NCBI GenBank assembly: GCA_020637295.1
Contig: JACJWF010000005.1
Location: 172,191-236,190, forward strand
Length of the DNA stretch: 64,000 nucleotides
Origin: Acidimicrobiaceae bacterium
GTDB lineage: Bacteria; Actinomycetota; Acidimicrobiia; Acidimicrobiales; Ilumatobacteraceae
Direction: 5' to 3'
The translations under genes and the position numbers were made by a program. Below, in pieces: positions 1 through 8,612 of the stretch. Positions within the stretch are counted from its first letter, which is position 1. Every line of letters begins with the position of its first letter. The notes beneath the pieces are model-generated. The model was not told where the DNA came from, searched no databases, and saw nothing but the letters and a program-made list of their open reading frames with translations.

Positions 1-3000
1 CGTACCGCCCGCATCTTCCACGAGGCCATCGCACTGGCCGGTACCCGCATCAACCCCGGGTCGGGCGGCGAGTCCACGCTGGTGAAGCAGCTCGATTACC
101 TGGCCGGCGGGATCCGGGACACGCGGCGGCAGCGGGAGTACCAGTACAACGAGAGCCAGGCCCACTACGACACCCGCGAGTGGTTCCGCGACACCGAACG
201 CGACCTGAAGGTGGAGACGGCTGTCACCCTGGCCGAGCAGGGCACCGTGCTGGATCCGCGGGATGGCACGGTGCTGCGAGGCGACGCGCTGCGCGCCCGC
301 TTCGCGGCCGACCGGATCCAGTGGATGGCCGACTTCCTGGACCAGGCCTCCTGGCGGCGCAACGACCCCCGCTCGGCCCGCGCCACGGAGCTGCGGCGCC
401 ACCTCAAGGAGGCCTATGCCACGCTCGACTACCTGGGTCACGGCACGGTTCCGATGCGTGAGTTCTTCTCCGCGGCATCACTGACCATCCGCCAGCGCCA
501 GGACGAAGTGAACACGTGGTTCATCAAGGACTACCTCGGCCTCCCCACCGAGTCCACCGGCACCTGGTGGGACACCATCAAGGTCGGCTGGAGCGTGAAG
601 CTCGGCACCAGCGGCCGGGTGGCCGGCTTCGGCGAGCAGAACATCGAGGTCGTGCGCCAACGGATCTACACCATGAACCTGCAGGCCGACCACGCCGTCG
701 ACGCCCTGAAGACCGCAGCCGAGACGCCAGACCCGGACGACCTGCCCGAGAACATCCGCGACCTGCTGGAGACGTACGGCTACATCGAGGTCCGCGAGGA
801 CGGCACCTCCGTGTACGTCATCCCGACGGCGGACACGTTGGCCCAACGGGTGACCACCATCGATCGGCCGGGCGCCAGCTGGCTCGATGTCGTGTCCGTG
901 CAGAACGCCGGAGAGATCCTGGTGTCAGTGGCCCTGCCGGAGCTGGCGTCCGCCAGGGTGGCGGCGATCGCCACCCGGCTCGGCGTCTCCGTCCGCGCCG
1001 TGCGGGCGGCGACGATCCTCACGGACCAGTTCGTCGGACTGGCCACCGACGTGGCCTTCAACTACGCCCACAGCGAGCCCGGCAAGTTCAACCTGGCGTC
1101 CTCGGCGCTGGAGTCGTTGGCGATGAGCTGGGTCGGCCTGCTGTCGCGCACGGGCTCCGACCTCGTGGTCAACGCCATCGGCAACCGCACGATCGGCCGG
1201 CTGATCGCCGACGACACCACCCGCAAGCAGGTGATCGGCGTCATCAGCGAGCTGATGGGCGTACCGGTGGACACCGTGCAGCAGATCGCCTTCAACGCGG
1301 CCAAGGGTCAGACGGTGACATCCGACGATGTGCTCGCCGCCCTGCTCGGCAGCGCGATGAACGCCGTCGGGTCCCGGGCGGGCAAGCATGGCGCGGAGTC
1401 CGTCGAGCATGCGCTCTCGCTGCTGCCGCGGGACCTCCGGGAGCGCTCGATCCTGCTCGCCCCCAACGACGGCCTGCGCCGTGCGATCGAAACCGACGCC
1501 CGGCTGAACGAGCGGGCCGAGCGACGCTTCGACTCTGCGGTCGGCGACGGGGCGATGGACCGGGGGACCGGCTCGCGCATCTTCGAGGCGCTGCGCCTCG
1601 GCGAGCTGACCTGGAGCGAGCTGCAGAGGGTGTACACCATCCGCGGCTCGGAGATGGACACGGTGATGGACCAGGTGCGCCTGGACCGCGATCGATTCGT
1701 GCGGTCCGTGGTCAGCGCGGCGAGGGTGCTGGCCACCGACATGATCACCCGCCATTACGACGAGCAGATGGCCAACGCCACCACCACCGAGCGGCGCCGG
1801 GAGCTGACATCGGAGCGTCAGGCGGAGCTGGCCAAGATCGCCGACCTCCAGTTCGAGTCCCGCCTCAACGACAGCTTCGCCTCGAAGGCGATGGAGGTCG
1901 CCGGCGAGTCGCGCGCTGCGCTCCTGGACCGTCTGCGCGGCGACGAGGCCACGATGAAGCGGGTCGGTGGAGAGGACGGGCTGGCGTCGCTGAGCGACGA
2001 CCAGCTGCGCGACCTCGCGTTCAACAAGCTCGAGTCCGAGTACCTCGACGCCTTCGGCAAGGCCGGCGACGTCATCCAGCCGGGTTCTGCAGGTGCGACC
2101 AGCGACGTGGACCGGTCCTGGGCGTCGGAGTGGCTGCGACGCGCCGCGAAGGCCATCGTGCAGGCGGAGATGACCCGGGCGCGGATGGACACCGAGCTCG
2201 GCCCGACCACGGCGTCGGCGTTCGATGTGAACGAGTACAACAACGTGATGTCACGCATCAAGAGCGTGATCCTCCACCGCAGCGAGTTCGCCGGGCTGGA
2301 CGCGACGACGGTCACCATCCGTCGACCGGACGGCTCCACCGCGGACGTCACGCTGAACCACGCCGACACGGTGGAGGCCAACTCGCTGGCGGCGGCGATG
2401 CTGCACATGTCCGCCGAGCGGCGCGACCGCTTCCAGTCCAACGTGCTCGGATCGTCACGTGGGGCCGACCGCGACCGGCTGATCGCGATGTTCACTCATG
2501 CCAAGGAGGAGCTGGCCAGCTCCGACTCATTGTTGACGCGATACACGCAGGAGGAGGCCGCCCGCAGCGGCACCTCCGTCGACGACCCCGACACCCAGCT
2601 GCGGGCCCGCGACCGCCTGTACGGCGAGCGGATGATGGAGCTCGACCGGATCGGCCTGGCCATCGACCGGGCGCCGGAGGGCAGCCGGGAGCGCGCTGAG
2701 CTGATGGCGACGTGGGAGCGGCTGATGAACACCGCCCTGCGCGACGGGATCGAGACGTACTCCGACATGGCCAACCTGGACATCATCGTCAGCCGGATGC
2801 AGAGTGCGAAGAAGCCCGACGGCTCCAAGTACTCGCCGGAGGAGCTGATGCGCCTGCCGGAGTTCCGCCTCGGCGAGGGCGGGCTGCTCAGCCATGTCAG
2901 CGAGCAGCAGGTGCGCTCGATGCTGAACGACCAGGTGCTGATGATCATGCATCACGTGGAGGCGTACCACCATGGGCACGAGTCCGCCGCCAAGGCCACC

Positions 3001-3753
3001 CGCTCCCTGGCCAAGTATGCGGAGCGGGCGCTGCTGGCGTTGTCGCTGCTCGGCCAGTTCCATCCCGACACGCCGGGGAAGTACAAGGACCTGTTCGAGG
3101 CCACGCGCTCCCTCCTGCGTAACAAGGACAACCCGCAGGCGCTGCTGCGCACCCTCGGCTCCCTCGGGCCTGGCCGTGGCGACCCGCACCAGAGCCTGCG
3201 CTGGTACCTGGACCAGATCGAGACGCTCCCCGGCATGGCCGGGCTGACGTCGGCACCGGTCGCCGGCAGGGCGCGCCTGCCGTTCAACTCCACCGCAGCT
3301 CGACGGGACTGGGAACGACGCAAGCGCGCTGCCGAGGCCAACGGCATGCTGCCCCAGGTGATCGGTGTGGAGCTGATCAACACGATGCAGGACCTCCAGG
3401 CGACGGAGCGGGAACTGAACCGGATGCGGGCACTGCGCGAGTTCCGGTCCACCGACCGGGCGGAGGCAGCGAGATCGATCGCGCTCGCCGAGGAGCTGCG
3501 CATCCGGCTGAGCTGGCTCAGCGGCAGCGACTACGCGGGCCCCCACTGGCGGTCCATGCAGACGCAGATGTGGGAAGCGACGAAGCGCGTGGAGGAGCTG
3601 AAGCGGGCGTGGGTGGCTGCGGGCCGGCCAGACGACGACGGCTGGGCGGCCCGGATCGCCGACATGGAGGAACGTGTCGACGGCCTACGTGAACGTGAAC
3701 GCGAACTGCAGGGGGACCTTCAGAGGCTCAGGAGGCAGCCTGCGGCACGGTGA
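1..3753 (+). CDS. Very large uncharacterised helical protein, C-terminal part (5-prime end outside window)
   Basis: The frame is open from base 1, so the GTG at 82 is probably not the start and the window holds the last ~1250 residues. I do not recognise a family. The chain is rich in Ala, Arg, Glu and Leu and looks mostly alpha-helical. The last ~150 residues are charged and coiled-coil-like (repeated ERE/LQ/RR patterns). I see no catalytic motif, signal peptide or clear membrane span in this part, only a mildly hydrophobic stretch near residues 340-360 counted from base 82. It ends 26 bp inside the convergent histidine kinase gene. Its size and lack of motifs resemble giant cargo or structural proteins of contractile injection systems, but that is a low-confidence guess because the N-terminus is missing. 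Confidence 0.8.
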   Translation, partial: RTARIFHEAIALAGTRINPGSGGESTLVKQLDYLAGGIRDTRRQREYQYNESQAHYDTREWFRDTERDLKVETAVTLAEQGTVLDPRDGTVLRGDALRARFAADRIQWMADFLDQASWRRNDPRSARATELRRHLKEAYATLDYLGHGTVPMREFFSAASLTIRQRQDEVNTWFIKDYLGLPTESTGTWWDTIKVGWSVKLGTSGRVAGFGEQNIEVVRQRIYTMNLQADHAVDALKTAAETPDPDDLPENIRDLLETYGYIEVREDGTSVYVIPTADTLAQRVTTIDRPGASWLDVVSVQNAGEILVSVALPELASARVAAIATRLGVSVRAVRAATILTDQFVGLATDVAFNYAHSEPGKFNLASSALESLAMSWVGLLSRTGSDLVVNAIGNRTIGRLIADDTTRKQVIGVISELMGVPVDTVQQIAFNAAKGQTVTSDDVLAALLGSAMNAVGSRAGKHGAESVEHALSLLPRDLRERSILLAPNDGLRRAIETDARLNERAERRFDSAVGDGAMDRGTGSRIFEALRLGELTWSELQRVYTIRGSEMDTVMDQVRLDRDRFVRSVVSAARVLATDMITRHYDEQMANATTTERRRELTSERQAELAKIADLQFESRLNDSFASKAMEVAGESRAALLDRLRGDEATMKRVGGEDGLASLSDDQLRDLAFNKLESEYLDAFGKAGDVIQPGSAGATSDVDRSWASEWLRRAAKAIVQAEMTRARMDTELGPTTASAFDVNEYNNVMSRIKSVILHRSEFAGLDATTVTIRRPDGSTADVTLNHADTVEANSLAAAMLHMSAERRDRFQSNVLGSSRGADRDRLIAMFTHAKEELASSDSLLTRYTQEEAARSGTSVDDPDTQLRARDRLYGERMMELDRIGLAIDRAPEGSRERAELMATWERLMNTALRDGIETYSDMANLDIIVSRMQSAKKPDGSKYSPEELMRLPEFRLGEGGLLSHVSEQQVRSMLNDQVLMIMHHVEAYHHGHESAAKATRSLAKYAERALLALSLLGQFHPDTPGKYKDLFEATRSLLRNKDNPQALLRTLGSLGPGRGDPHQSLRWYLDQIETLPGMAGLTSAPVAGRARLPFNSTAARRDWERRKRAAEANGMLPQVIGVELINTMQDLQATERELNRMRALREFRSTDRAEAARSIALAEELRIRLSWLSGSDYAGPHWRSMQTQMWEATKRVEELKRAWVAAGRPDDDGWAARIADMEERVDGLRERERELQGDLQRLRRQPAAR

Positions 3754-4840
3754 GCGTGAACGTGGCCCCCCGCCCGGATCCGGGGGACTCGGCCGTGAGG
3801 TCGCCACCGTGGGCGCGGGCGATGGCGCGGCCGATGGTGAGGCCGATGCCGGTGCCACCGGCGTGCCCCTGCGGGTCGGCCCGGTAGAACCGCTCGAACA
3901 CGTGGGCCAACTCGTCCGTGCGCAGGCCACGCCCGGTGTCGGCGACGGCGACCCGGCACGTCCCGCCCTCGCAGGAGGTCGTGACGGTGACCGTGCCGCC
4001 CCGCGGTGTGTAGTTGAGGGCGTTGCCGAGCAGGTTGGCGAGCACCTGCACGATCCGGTCGTGGTCCACGTGCACGAGGGCGGGCCCGTACGCGGAGATC
4101 GCCAGCGCAATGCCGGCGGCGTCGGCCCGGGGGCGCAGCCGCTCCACGGTCATCGCGGCCAGGTCGCCCAGGTCGGCGGCGGCCGGGGTGAGGTCCAGGC
4201 GGCCCTCCTCGGCTCGGGACACCGCGGCGAGGTCCTGCGACAGGCGCTGCAGGCGGGCCAGTTCGGCGGTCGCCGTGGCGGCCATCTCGTCGGCGCTGAA
4301 CAGCCCGTCGGTGTAGCCCTCGACCACTCCGCCGAGGGTGGTGAGGGGCGTGCGCATCTCGTGGGCGACGTCGTTGATCAGGGCGGCGCGGCGCTGCTCC
4401 GTGGCTGCCAGTGTGGCGGCCAGGCGGTTCACGTCGCCGGCGAGTGCGGCGAGCTCCCGCTCGGGCGGCGCCTCCACCTGGGCGTCGTAATCACCTGCGG
4501 CAAGGCGCTGCGTGGCCCGTTGCAGATTGGTGAGGTGGCGGACCTCGCGGCGGCTCATCCAGATCGCCGCGATCGCGGCCACCACGATGGCGGCGATCAC
4601 CGCGATGAGCGTCGCCCAGTCCACGGCGGAGATCACGGCATCACGCTGGTCGGCGGCGGCTTCGGCACCCACCCCCTGGTTGCCGCCCGGGCCACCCATC
4701 CCGTTCATCCCGCCCATGCCGTTCATCCGGTCGTCGAACAGCCGCGGCACCATCACCCTCACGAGCACGGCGAACACGGCGGCGCCGGCGACGGCGACCG
4801 CCAGGTACGACCACAGCAGGCGGGAGCGCACGGACCTCAC
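3728..4840 (-). CDS. Sensor histidine kinase, two-component system
   Basis: Membrane kinase of 370 aa that would phosphorylate the response regulator encoded just upstream. TM1 spans about residues 11-32 and TM2 about 77-95. The short external loop between them holds a Met/Gly-rich stretch (39-50, repeats of the type MNGMGG). HAMP follows (~96-148), then the H-box with phosphoacceptor His160 (VAHEMRTPL), an N-box (NLLGNALNYTP) and G-boxes (DTGRGL, GGTGIGLTI). The GTG start at 4840 overlaps the regulator's TGA (GTGA), implying translational coupling; longer upstream frames only shadow the regulator. The Met-rich loop could bind a soft metal such as copper, which is inference. The family assignment is secure; the signal is unknown. 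Confidence 0.93.
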   Translation of the reverse strand: MRSVRSRLLWSYLAVAVAGAAVFAVLVRVMVPRLFDDRMNGMGGMNGMGGPGGNQGVGAEAAADQRDAVISAVDWATLIAVIAAIVVAAIAAIWMSRREVRHLTNLQRATQRLAAGDYDAQVEAPPERELAALAGDVNRLAATLAATEQRRAALINDVAHEMRTPLTTLGGVVEGYTDGLFSADEMAATATAELARLQRLSQDLAAVSRAEEGRLDLTPAAADLGDLAAMTVERLRPRADAAGIALAISAYGPALVHVDHDRIVQVLANLLGNALNYTPRGGTVTVTTSCEGGTCRVAVADTGRGLRTDELAHVFERFYRADPQGHAGGTGIGLTIGRAIARAHGGDLTAESPGSGRGATFTLTVPQAAS

Positions 4841-5532
4841 GATGCACCGTCCAGCAGCTTGTAGCCGACACCCCGGACGGTGGCGACGAAGCGGGGCGCG
4901 TCGGCGTCGTCGCCGAGCGCCTTGCGCAGGCTGCGGATGTGGACATCGACGACGCGCTCGTCGCCGTAGTAGTCGTACCCCCACACCCGCTCCAGCAGCT
5001 GGCGGCGGCTGAACACCCGTCCGGGGGCAGATGCCAGTGCGGCGAGCAGGTCGAACTCCAGGCCCCGCACGTCGGTGGCGGCCCCGTCGACGGACACCTC
5101 GCGCCGGTCGGTGTCCACGACCAGCCCGCCGGCCACGGGCTCGTCGCCCAGCCCGACCCCCGTCCGCGGGCGGCGCAGCATCGCCTTCACCCGCAGCGCC
5201 AGTTCCCGAGCGCTGAACGGCTTGGTGACGTAGTCGTCGGCGCCGACGGACAGGCCGATCACCCGGTCGACCTCCTCCGCCCGCGCCGTCAACATGATCA
5301 CGTAGGCGTCGCCGTCGGCGCGGATCCGGCGCAGCACCTCGATGCCGTCCGTGCCCGGCATCATCACGTCGAGGATCACCACGTCCGGCCGGTGGTCGGC
5401 CACCATCGCCAGCGCCGTCTCCCCATCGCCGGCCTCCACCACCTGCAACCCGTCGGCCTCCAGGTAGCGGCGGACGACCTCGCGGATGGTGGCCTCGTCG
5501 TCGACGACGAGCACGAGGGGCGAGGGGCTCAT
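4837..5532 (-). CDS. OmpR/PhoB-family response regulator
   Basis: DNA-binding regulator of 231 aa and partner of the kinase at 3728-4840. The receiver domain (1-~120) has the acidic pair D11/D12, phosphoacceptor D55 (VVILDVMMPG), the switch Thr (VIMLTAR) and the Lys in DDYVTKPF. A C-terminal winged helix (~135-230) carries the typical RRQLLERVWGYDYYGDERVVDVHI-type recognition region and ends RGVGYKL. The ATG at 5532 was chosen because the receiver fold begins there; the frame upstream only mirrors the small secreted gene. Candidate direct-repeat binding sites lie at 5997-6037, upstream of the secreted-protein gene. Confidence 0.94.
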   Translation of the reverse strand: MSPSPLVLVVDDEATIREVVRRYLEADGLQVVEAGDGETALAMVADHRPDVVILDVMMPGTDGIEVLRRIRADGDAYVIMLTARAEEVDRVIGLSVGADDYVTKPFSARELALRVKAMLRRPRTGVGLGDEPVAGGLVVDTDRREVSVDGAATDVRGLEFDLLAALASAPGRVFSRRQLLERVWGYDYYGDERVVDVHIRSLRKALGDDADAPRFVATVRGVGYKLLDGAS

Positions 5533-5549
5533 GCCGTCACTCTCGCGCG

Positions 5550-5582
5550 CACGAGCCCCGTCCGGCTCGGACGGGGCTCGTG
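5550..5582 (-). terminator. Perfect 14-bp stem hairpin between secreted-protein gene and response regulator
   Basis: Arms 5550-5563 (CACGAGCCCCGTCC) and 5569-5582 are exact inverted complements with a 5-nt loop. It lies 20 bp past the stop of the small secreted gene and 17 bp before the regulator start, reading on the minus strand. There is no T-tract, so it may be an attenuator or mRNA-processing stem that makes the secreted gene more abundant than the regulator and kinase. Confidence 0.6.
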
Positions 5583-5602
5583 GAGTTGGGGCCGAGGTTG
5601 GT

Positions 5603-5938
5603 TCACCGGCTGCCCTTGTGCTGCACGCCGGTGCCGTCCATCGGGCGGACCGTGCTGTCGTCGTCGTGGTAGACGCCGGTGCCGTCGCGGGCCTGGATCT
5701 GGTCCTGGTCGCCCGTGCCGTTGCCGTTGGGGCCCATGCCGTCGCCCATCCGACCCTGATGCTGCTGGTACATCTCGCCGGTGCCGTCGCACACCATCGT
5801 GCCGTTGCCGCGGCCTCCGCTGCCGTTGCCGTTGCCCTGGCCGTTGCCGGTCCAGGAGTCGGCCGCCACGATTGCCGCCGGGGTGAGGGTGGCAACCGCC
5901 ACGCCGCCGAACACCAGTGCCTTCTGATACCGCTTCAT
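5603..5938 (-). CDS. Small secreted Gly/Asn-rich protein with DGTG repeats
   Basis: A 111-aa protein with an N-terminal signal peptide (MKRYQK, then a hydrophobic run to ~residue 25 ending AIVAAD). The mature part is low-complexity, rich in Gly, Asn, Asp, Met and His. It has a GNGQGNGNG-type stretch and three DGTG motifs, each followed by a His- or Met-containing segment. There is a single Cys (MVCDG). I do not recognise the family. It lies 70 bp upstream of the regulator/kinase pair in the same direction and shares the Gly/Met-rich style of the kinase's external loop, so it may be a periplasmic partner, metal chelator or target of the system (inference). An SD-like AAGGAAGGAT precedes the ATG. 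Confidence 0.75.
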   Translation of the reverse strand: MKRYQKALVFGGVAVATLTPAAIVAADSWTGNGQGNGNGSGGRGNGTMVCDGTGEMYQQHQGRMGDGMGPNGNGTGDQDQIQARDGTGVYHDDDSTVRPMDGTGVQHKGSR

Positions 5939-5996
5939 GATCCTTCCTTCCGAGGGGGTTCCTCTTTTCGGTGCAAGGTCATGATCCGCCCGGCCC

Positions 5997-6037
5997 GTGA
6001 AAGCCCGAGGGGAGCGGATGTGAAGGTTCCGTGAAGG
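5997..6037. promoter_or_regulatory. Direct repeats (GTGAARG) with 11-bp helical phasing
   Basis: GTGAAAG at 5997, GTGAAGG at 6020 and GTGAAGG at 6031. The last two are 11 bp apart and the first about two turns away. OmpR/PhoB regulators typically bind direct repeats with ~11-bp period. The site is 59-99 bp upstream of the secreted-protein start (5938), which fits autoregulation by the response regulator at 4837-5532. Confidence 0.45.
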
Positions 6038-6054
6038 CGCCGGTGCGGCAGGGT

Positions 6055-7059
6055 TCAGGCGGGGGGCACCACGGCGAGGTCTGCTGCGTTCGGGTAGACG
6101 ACGTGCAGGCTGAACGTCATCGTGCAGTCGCCCACCACCCCGTCCGGCGGCAGACCCAGCGAGTTGCGGAAGGCCTCGGCGCTGCCCGTCACCGTGGCCT
6201 GCATGCCGGCCACCCAGGTGCCGGTCTCATCGGTCCACACCGTCAGGACCTCCGGGGTCAGGCCGTAGGGCAGGCCCAGCATTTCCTCCCAGCCGGTGGG
6301 GAAGGCCCGCACGTCGTACACCAGCACGGCCATGCCGTCGATGACGTCCGGCACCCCGCCGGACGGCGGCGTGCCGAAGTCCTCGCTCCACATCTGATGG
6401 GTGCCGGGACAGCTCGCCAGCAGGTCGTACACCGCGCTGTCGTCGGGTGTGGTCACCGTGTACGTGCCACTGCCGTCGTCGAGCCAGACCTGGTCACCGA
6501 TCATCGTCAGCCGCACGGTGAGTTGCTGGCCGGCATAGTCCACCGTGGTGTTGCAGATGGCGCGATCGGGTGCCACGAACTGGCCCTGGAGGTGCATCGT
6601 CATCGCGTCGGTACCCCAGTCCACACTGAGGTCCTCGACGAAGGCGAACGAGTCCAGCACGTCCACCGGCCCGAGCAACGTGCCCTGACCGGGGATGGTC
6701 AGGTCCGTACCGGACTGCGTGCCGGTCTGCGGGACGGTCGGCGTCACCGGTGGGTTGGTGAGCGTGGCGCCATCGTCGGACGTGCCGCCGCGGCTCGTCA
6801 GCGAGATCACCAGCGCCGCGCCGGCGCCCAGCACGGCGAGGACGGCCAGTACGGCCACCACGAGGATCCAGACGTCGCGCTTCGGCGCCGGGGGACCAGA
6901 GGCACCGCCGGCACCCGTGTGCCACGGCTGCCCGGGCGGCGGCGTGCCGTAGGGCGGTGGGACGTGCACCGGCGTGCGGGAGAAGGGGGATGAACCGGGC
7001 GGGTCCCAGGGCGCGCCCGCGGGCGCGCTGAACGACGACCAGCCGTGCGTGGTGGACAT
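6055..7059 (-). CDS. Membrane-anchored lipoprotein-like protein with Pro/Gly-rich N-terminus (LppX/LprAFG-like fold possible)
   Basis: A 334-aa protein. The first ~70 residues are Pro/Gly-rich and cytoplasmic-like; one TM helix follows (~73-97, IILVV...ALVISL-type) and then a ~235-aa extracellular domain with no recognised catalytic motif. The pattern of short-chain proteins with a Pro-rich N-tail and one TM is common in actinobacteria. The external domain has two Cys likely to form a disulfide (AICNTT, ASCPG). The start is ATG 7059, preceded by an excellent Shine-Dalgarno (AAGGAGGT). The upstream frame to 7299 is a shadow of the ACT-domain gene. Function unknown. Confidence 0.82.
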   Translation of the reverse strand: MSTTHGWSSFSAPAGAPWDPPGSSPFSRTPVHVPPPYGTPPPGQPWHTGAGGASGPPAPKRDVWILVVAVLAVLAVLGAGAALVISLTSRGGTSDDGATLTNPPVTPTVPQTGTQSGTDLTIPGQGTLLGPVDVLDSFAFVEDLSVDWGTDAMTMHLQGQFVAPDRAICNTTVDYAGQQLTVRLTMIGDQVWLDDGSGTYTVTTPDDSAVYDLLASCPGTHQMWSEDFGTPPSGGVPDVIDGMAVLVYDVRAFPTGWEEMLGLPYGLTPEVLTVWTDETGTWVAGMQATVTGSAEAFRNSLGLPPDGVVGDCTMTFSLHVVYPNAADLAVVPPA

Positions 7060-7162
7060 GACGACCACCTCCTTGCGAGGCTGAGCCTCAGCTGCATCAT
7101 CCACCTGCGGCCGCCGTGCCGTCAGGGGCCAAGGTCCGGCGGGAGGGGTTAGGGTTCGGGGC

Positions 7163-7678
7163 ATGGCCACCCTCGTGCTCACCGCACTCGGCGACGACCG
7201 GCCCGGTCTGGTCGAGGCGCTCTCCCGCCTGATCTCCGAGCACGGTGGTAGCTGGAGCCGCAGCGAGATGGCTCGCCTCGGCGGAAAGTTCGCGGGCATC
7301 GTCGAGGCCGTGGTGCCGGATCACTTGGTGGACGGCCTGCGTGCGGGGCTGGATGGCTTGGCTGCCGGCGGTGTGCTGCACACCACCCTGGACGTCGCCG
7401 GGGCGGCGGACGCCCCGTCCGGCCGGCGGGTCACGGTGGCGCTGGTGGGCACGGACCAGCCGGGTCTGGTGCTCGCCGTGTCGGCCGCGCTCGCCGCCGT
7501 GGGCGCGAGCATCGAGGAGTTGGCCACCCGGGTCAGCGAGGCACCGATGGCGGGTGGGCAGATGTTCGAGGCCGACGCCGTGGTCGTGCTGCCGGTCGGC
7601 GTCGCCGAGGACGACGTGCGCGACCAGTTGGAGGCGTTGGCCACCCACCTGATGGTGGACATCGTGCTGGACGCCTGA
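7163..7678 (+). CDS. Tandem ACT-domain protein, GcvR-like
   Basis: A 171-aa protein made of two ACT domains (~1-75 and ~85-171). Each starts with the typical signature for this family: TALGDDRPGLVEALS near the N-terminus and ALVGTDQPGLVLAVSAAL in the middle. GcvR-type proteins sense small ligands such as glycine and regulate by protein contact rather than by DNA binding. It is divergent from the gene at 6055-7059 and 38 bp before the MBL hydrolase. Family assignment is good; the regulatory target in this organism is unknown. Confidence 0.85.
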   Translation: MATLVLTALGDDRPGLVEALSRLISEHGGSWSRSEMARLGGKFAGIVEAVVPDHLVDGLRAGLDGLAAGGVLHTTLDVAGAADAPSGRRVTVALVGTDQPGLVLAVSAALAAVGASIEELATRVSEAPMAGGQMFEADAVVVLPVGVAEDDVRDQLEALATHLMVDIVLDA

Positions 7679-7716
7679 CGGCGCACCCACGCAGCAGACG
7701 GGAAGGAGCCCCGGTC

Positions 7717-8607
7717 ATGAGTGAGGAGACCTTGCGCTGGACGATCGGCGCCGTGCGCATGACGGCGCTGGTGGAGGCAGAGACGTCGGGCATCCCGCCC
7801 CAGTTCTTCTTCCCCGACATCACCCCGGACGACATCCGTGGCGTCGGCTGGCTGGGCGACGACCCTGGCGTGGCGGACGCCGACAACGCCACCATGGCCA
7901 TGCGCGTGCAGGCGTTCGTGTTGGAGGTCGGCGGTCGCACCGTGCTGGTGGACCCCTGCGTCGGCAACGGCAAGCGGCGCAACCTGCCCTTCTGGAACGA
8001 CCTGTCCACCCCCTGGCTGGAGCGCTTCCACGCCGCCGGGTTCACCGAGGACGGGATCGACCTGGTGGTCCACACCCACCTCCACGAGGACCACCTGGGC
8101 TGGGACACCCGGCTTGTGGACGGCGAGTGGGTGCCGACGTTCCCGGGCGCCCGCCACCTCTACGTGGCCGCCGAACTGGACTGGGCCGCCGCGCCGGAGC
8201 AGCAGGCGCGGGAGGGCTCCTACCTGGACTCGATCGAGCCGGTGCTGCGGGCCGGCCTGGCCGACATCGTGGCGCCGGACGCCGACCTCGGCGGTGGGCT
8301 GCGCCTGCGGTCCACGCCCGGCCACACGCCGGGCCATGTGTCGCTGGAGGTCACCACCGGCGCGGAGCGGTTCGTGGTCTCCGGCGACCTGATGCACCAC
8401 CAGTTGCAGGCCGCCAACCCGTCGCTGGCGGAGGTCGGCGACACGGACGCGCCGCGGGCGCGCGAGACCCGCCGGGCGTTCATGGACGACTGCTGCGGCA
8501 CGGGCGCGCTGGTGGCCGGGACGCACTTCCCCGTGGCCCCGGTCGGCCGTTTCGAGGTGGACGGCCCGGCGGCGTGGCGGTTCCGCAGCGTCGCCGCGGA
8601 CGCGTAG
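7717..8607 (+). CDS. Metallo-beta-lactamase fold hydrolase
   Basis: A 296-aa zinc hydrolase. The HxHxDH signature is HTHLHEDHLGWD (~residues 110-121). Later metal-ligand positions are the His in TPGHTPGH (~205) and the Asp in VVSGDLMHH (~220), and the C-terminal His is in GTHFPVAP. This layout is that of the broad lactonase/alkylsulfatase-like MBL group, so the substrate cannot be called. A strong SD (GGAAGGAG) precedes ATG 7717. It may be co-transcribed with the ACT gene. Confidence 0.9.
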   Translation: MSEETLRWTIGAVRMTALVEAETSGIPPQFFFPDITPDDIRGVGWLGDDPGVADADNATMAMRVQAFVLEVGGRTVLVDPCVGNGKRRNLPFWNDLSTPWLERFHAAGFTEDGIDLVVHTHLHEDHLGWDTRLVDGEWVPTFPGARHLYVAAELDWAAAPEQQAREGSYLDSIEPVLRAGLADIVAPDADLGGGLRLRSTPGHTPGHVSLEVTTGAERFVVSGDLMHHQLQAANPSLAEVGDTDAPRARETRRAFMDDCCGTGALVAGTHFPVAPVGRFEVDGPAAWRFRSVAADA

Positions 8608-8612
8608 CGGGC

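Noticed and set aside
7077..7089. GAGGC-tga-GCCTC inverted repeat in the 7059/7163 divergent region
   Set aside because: Short and expected by chance in GC-rich DNA; no other support for an operator.
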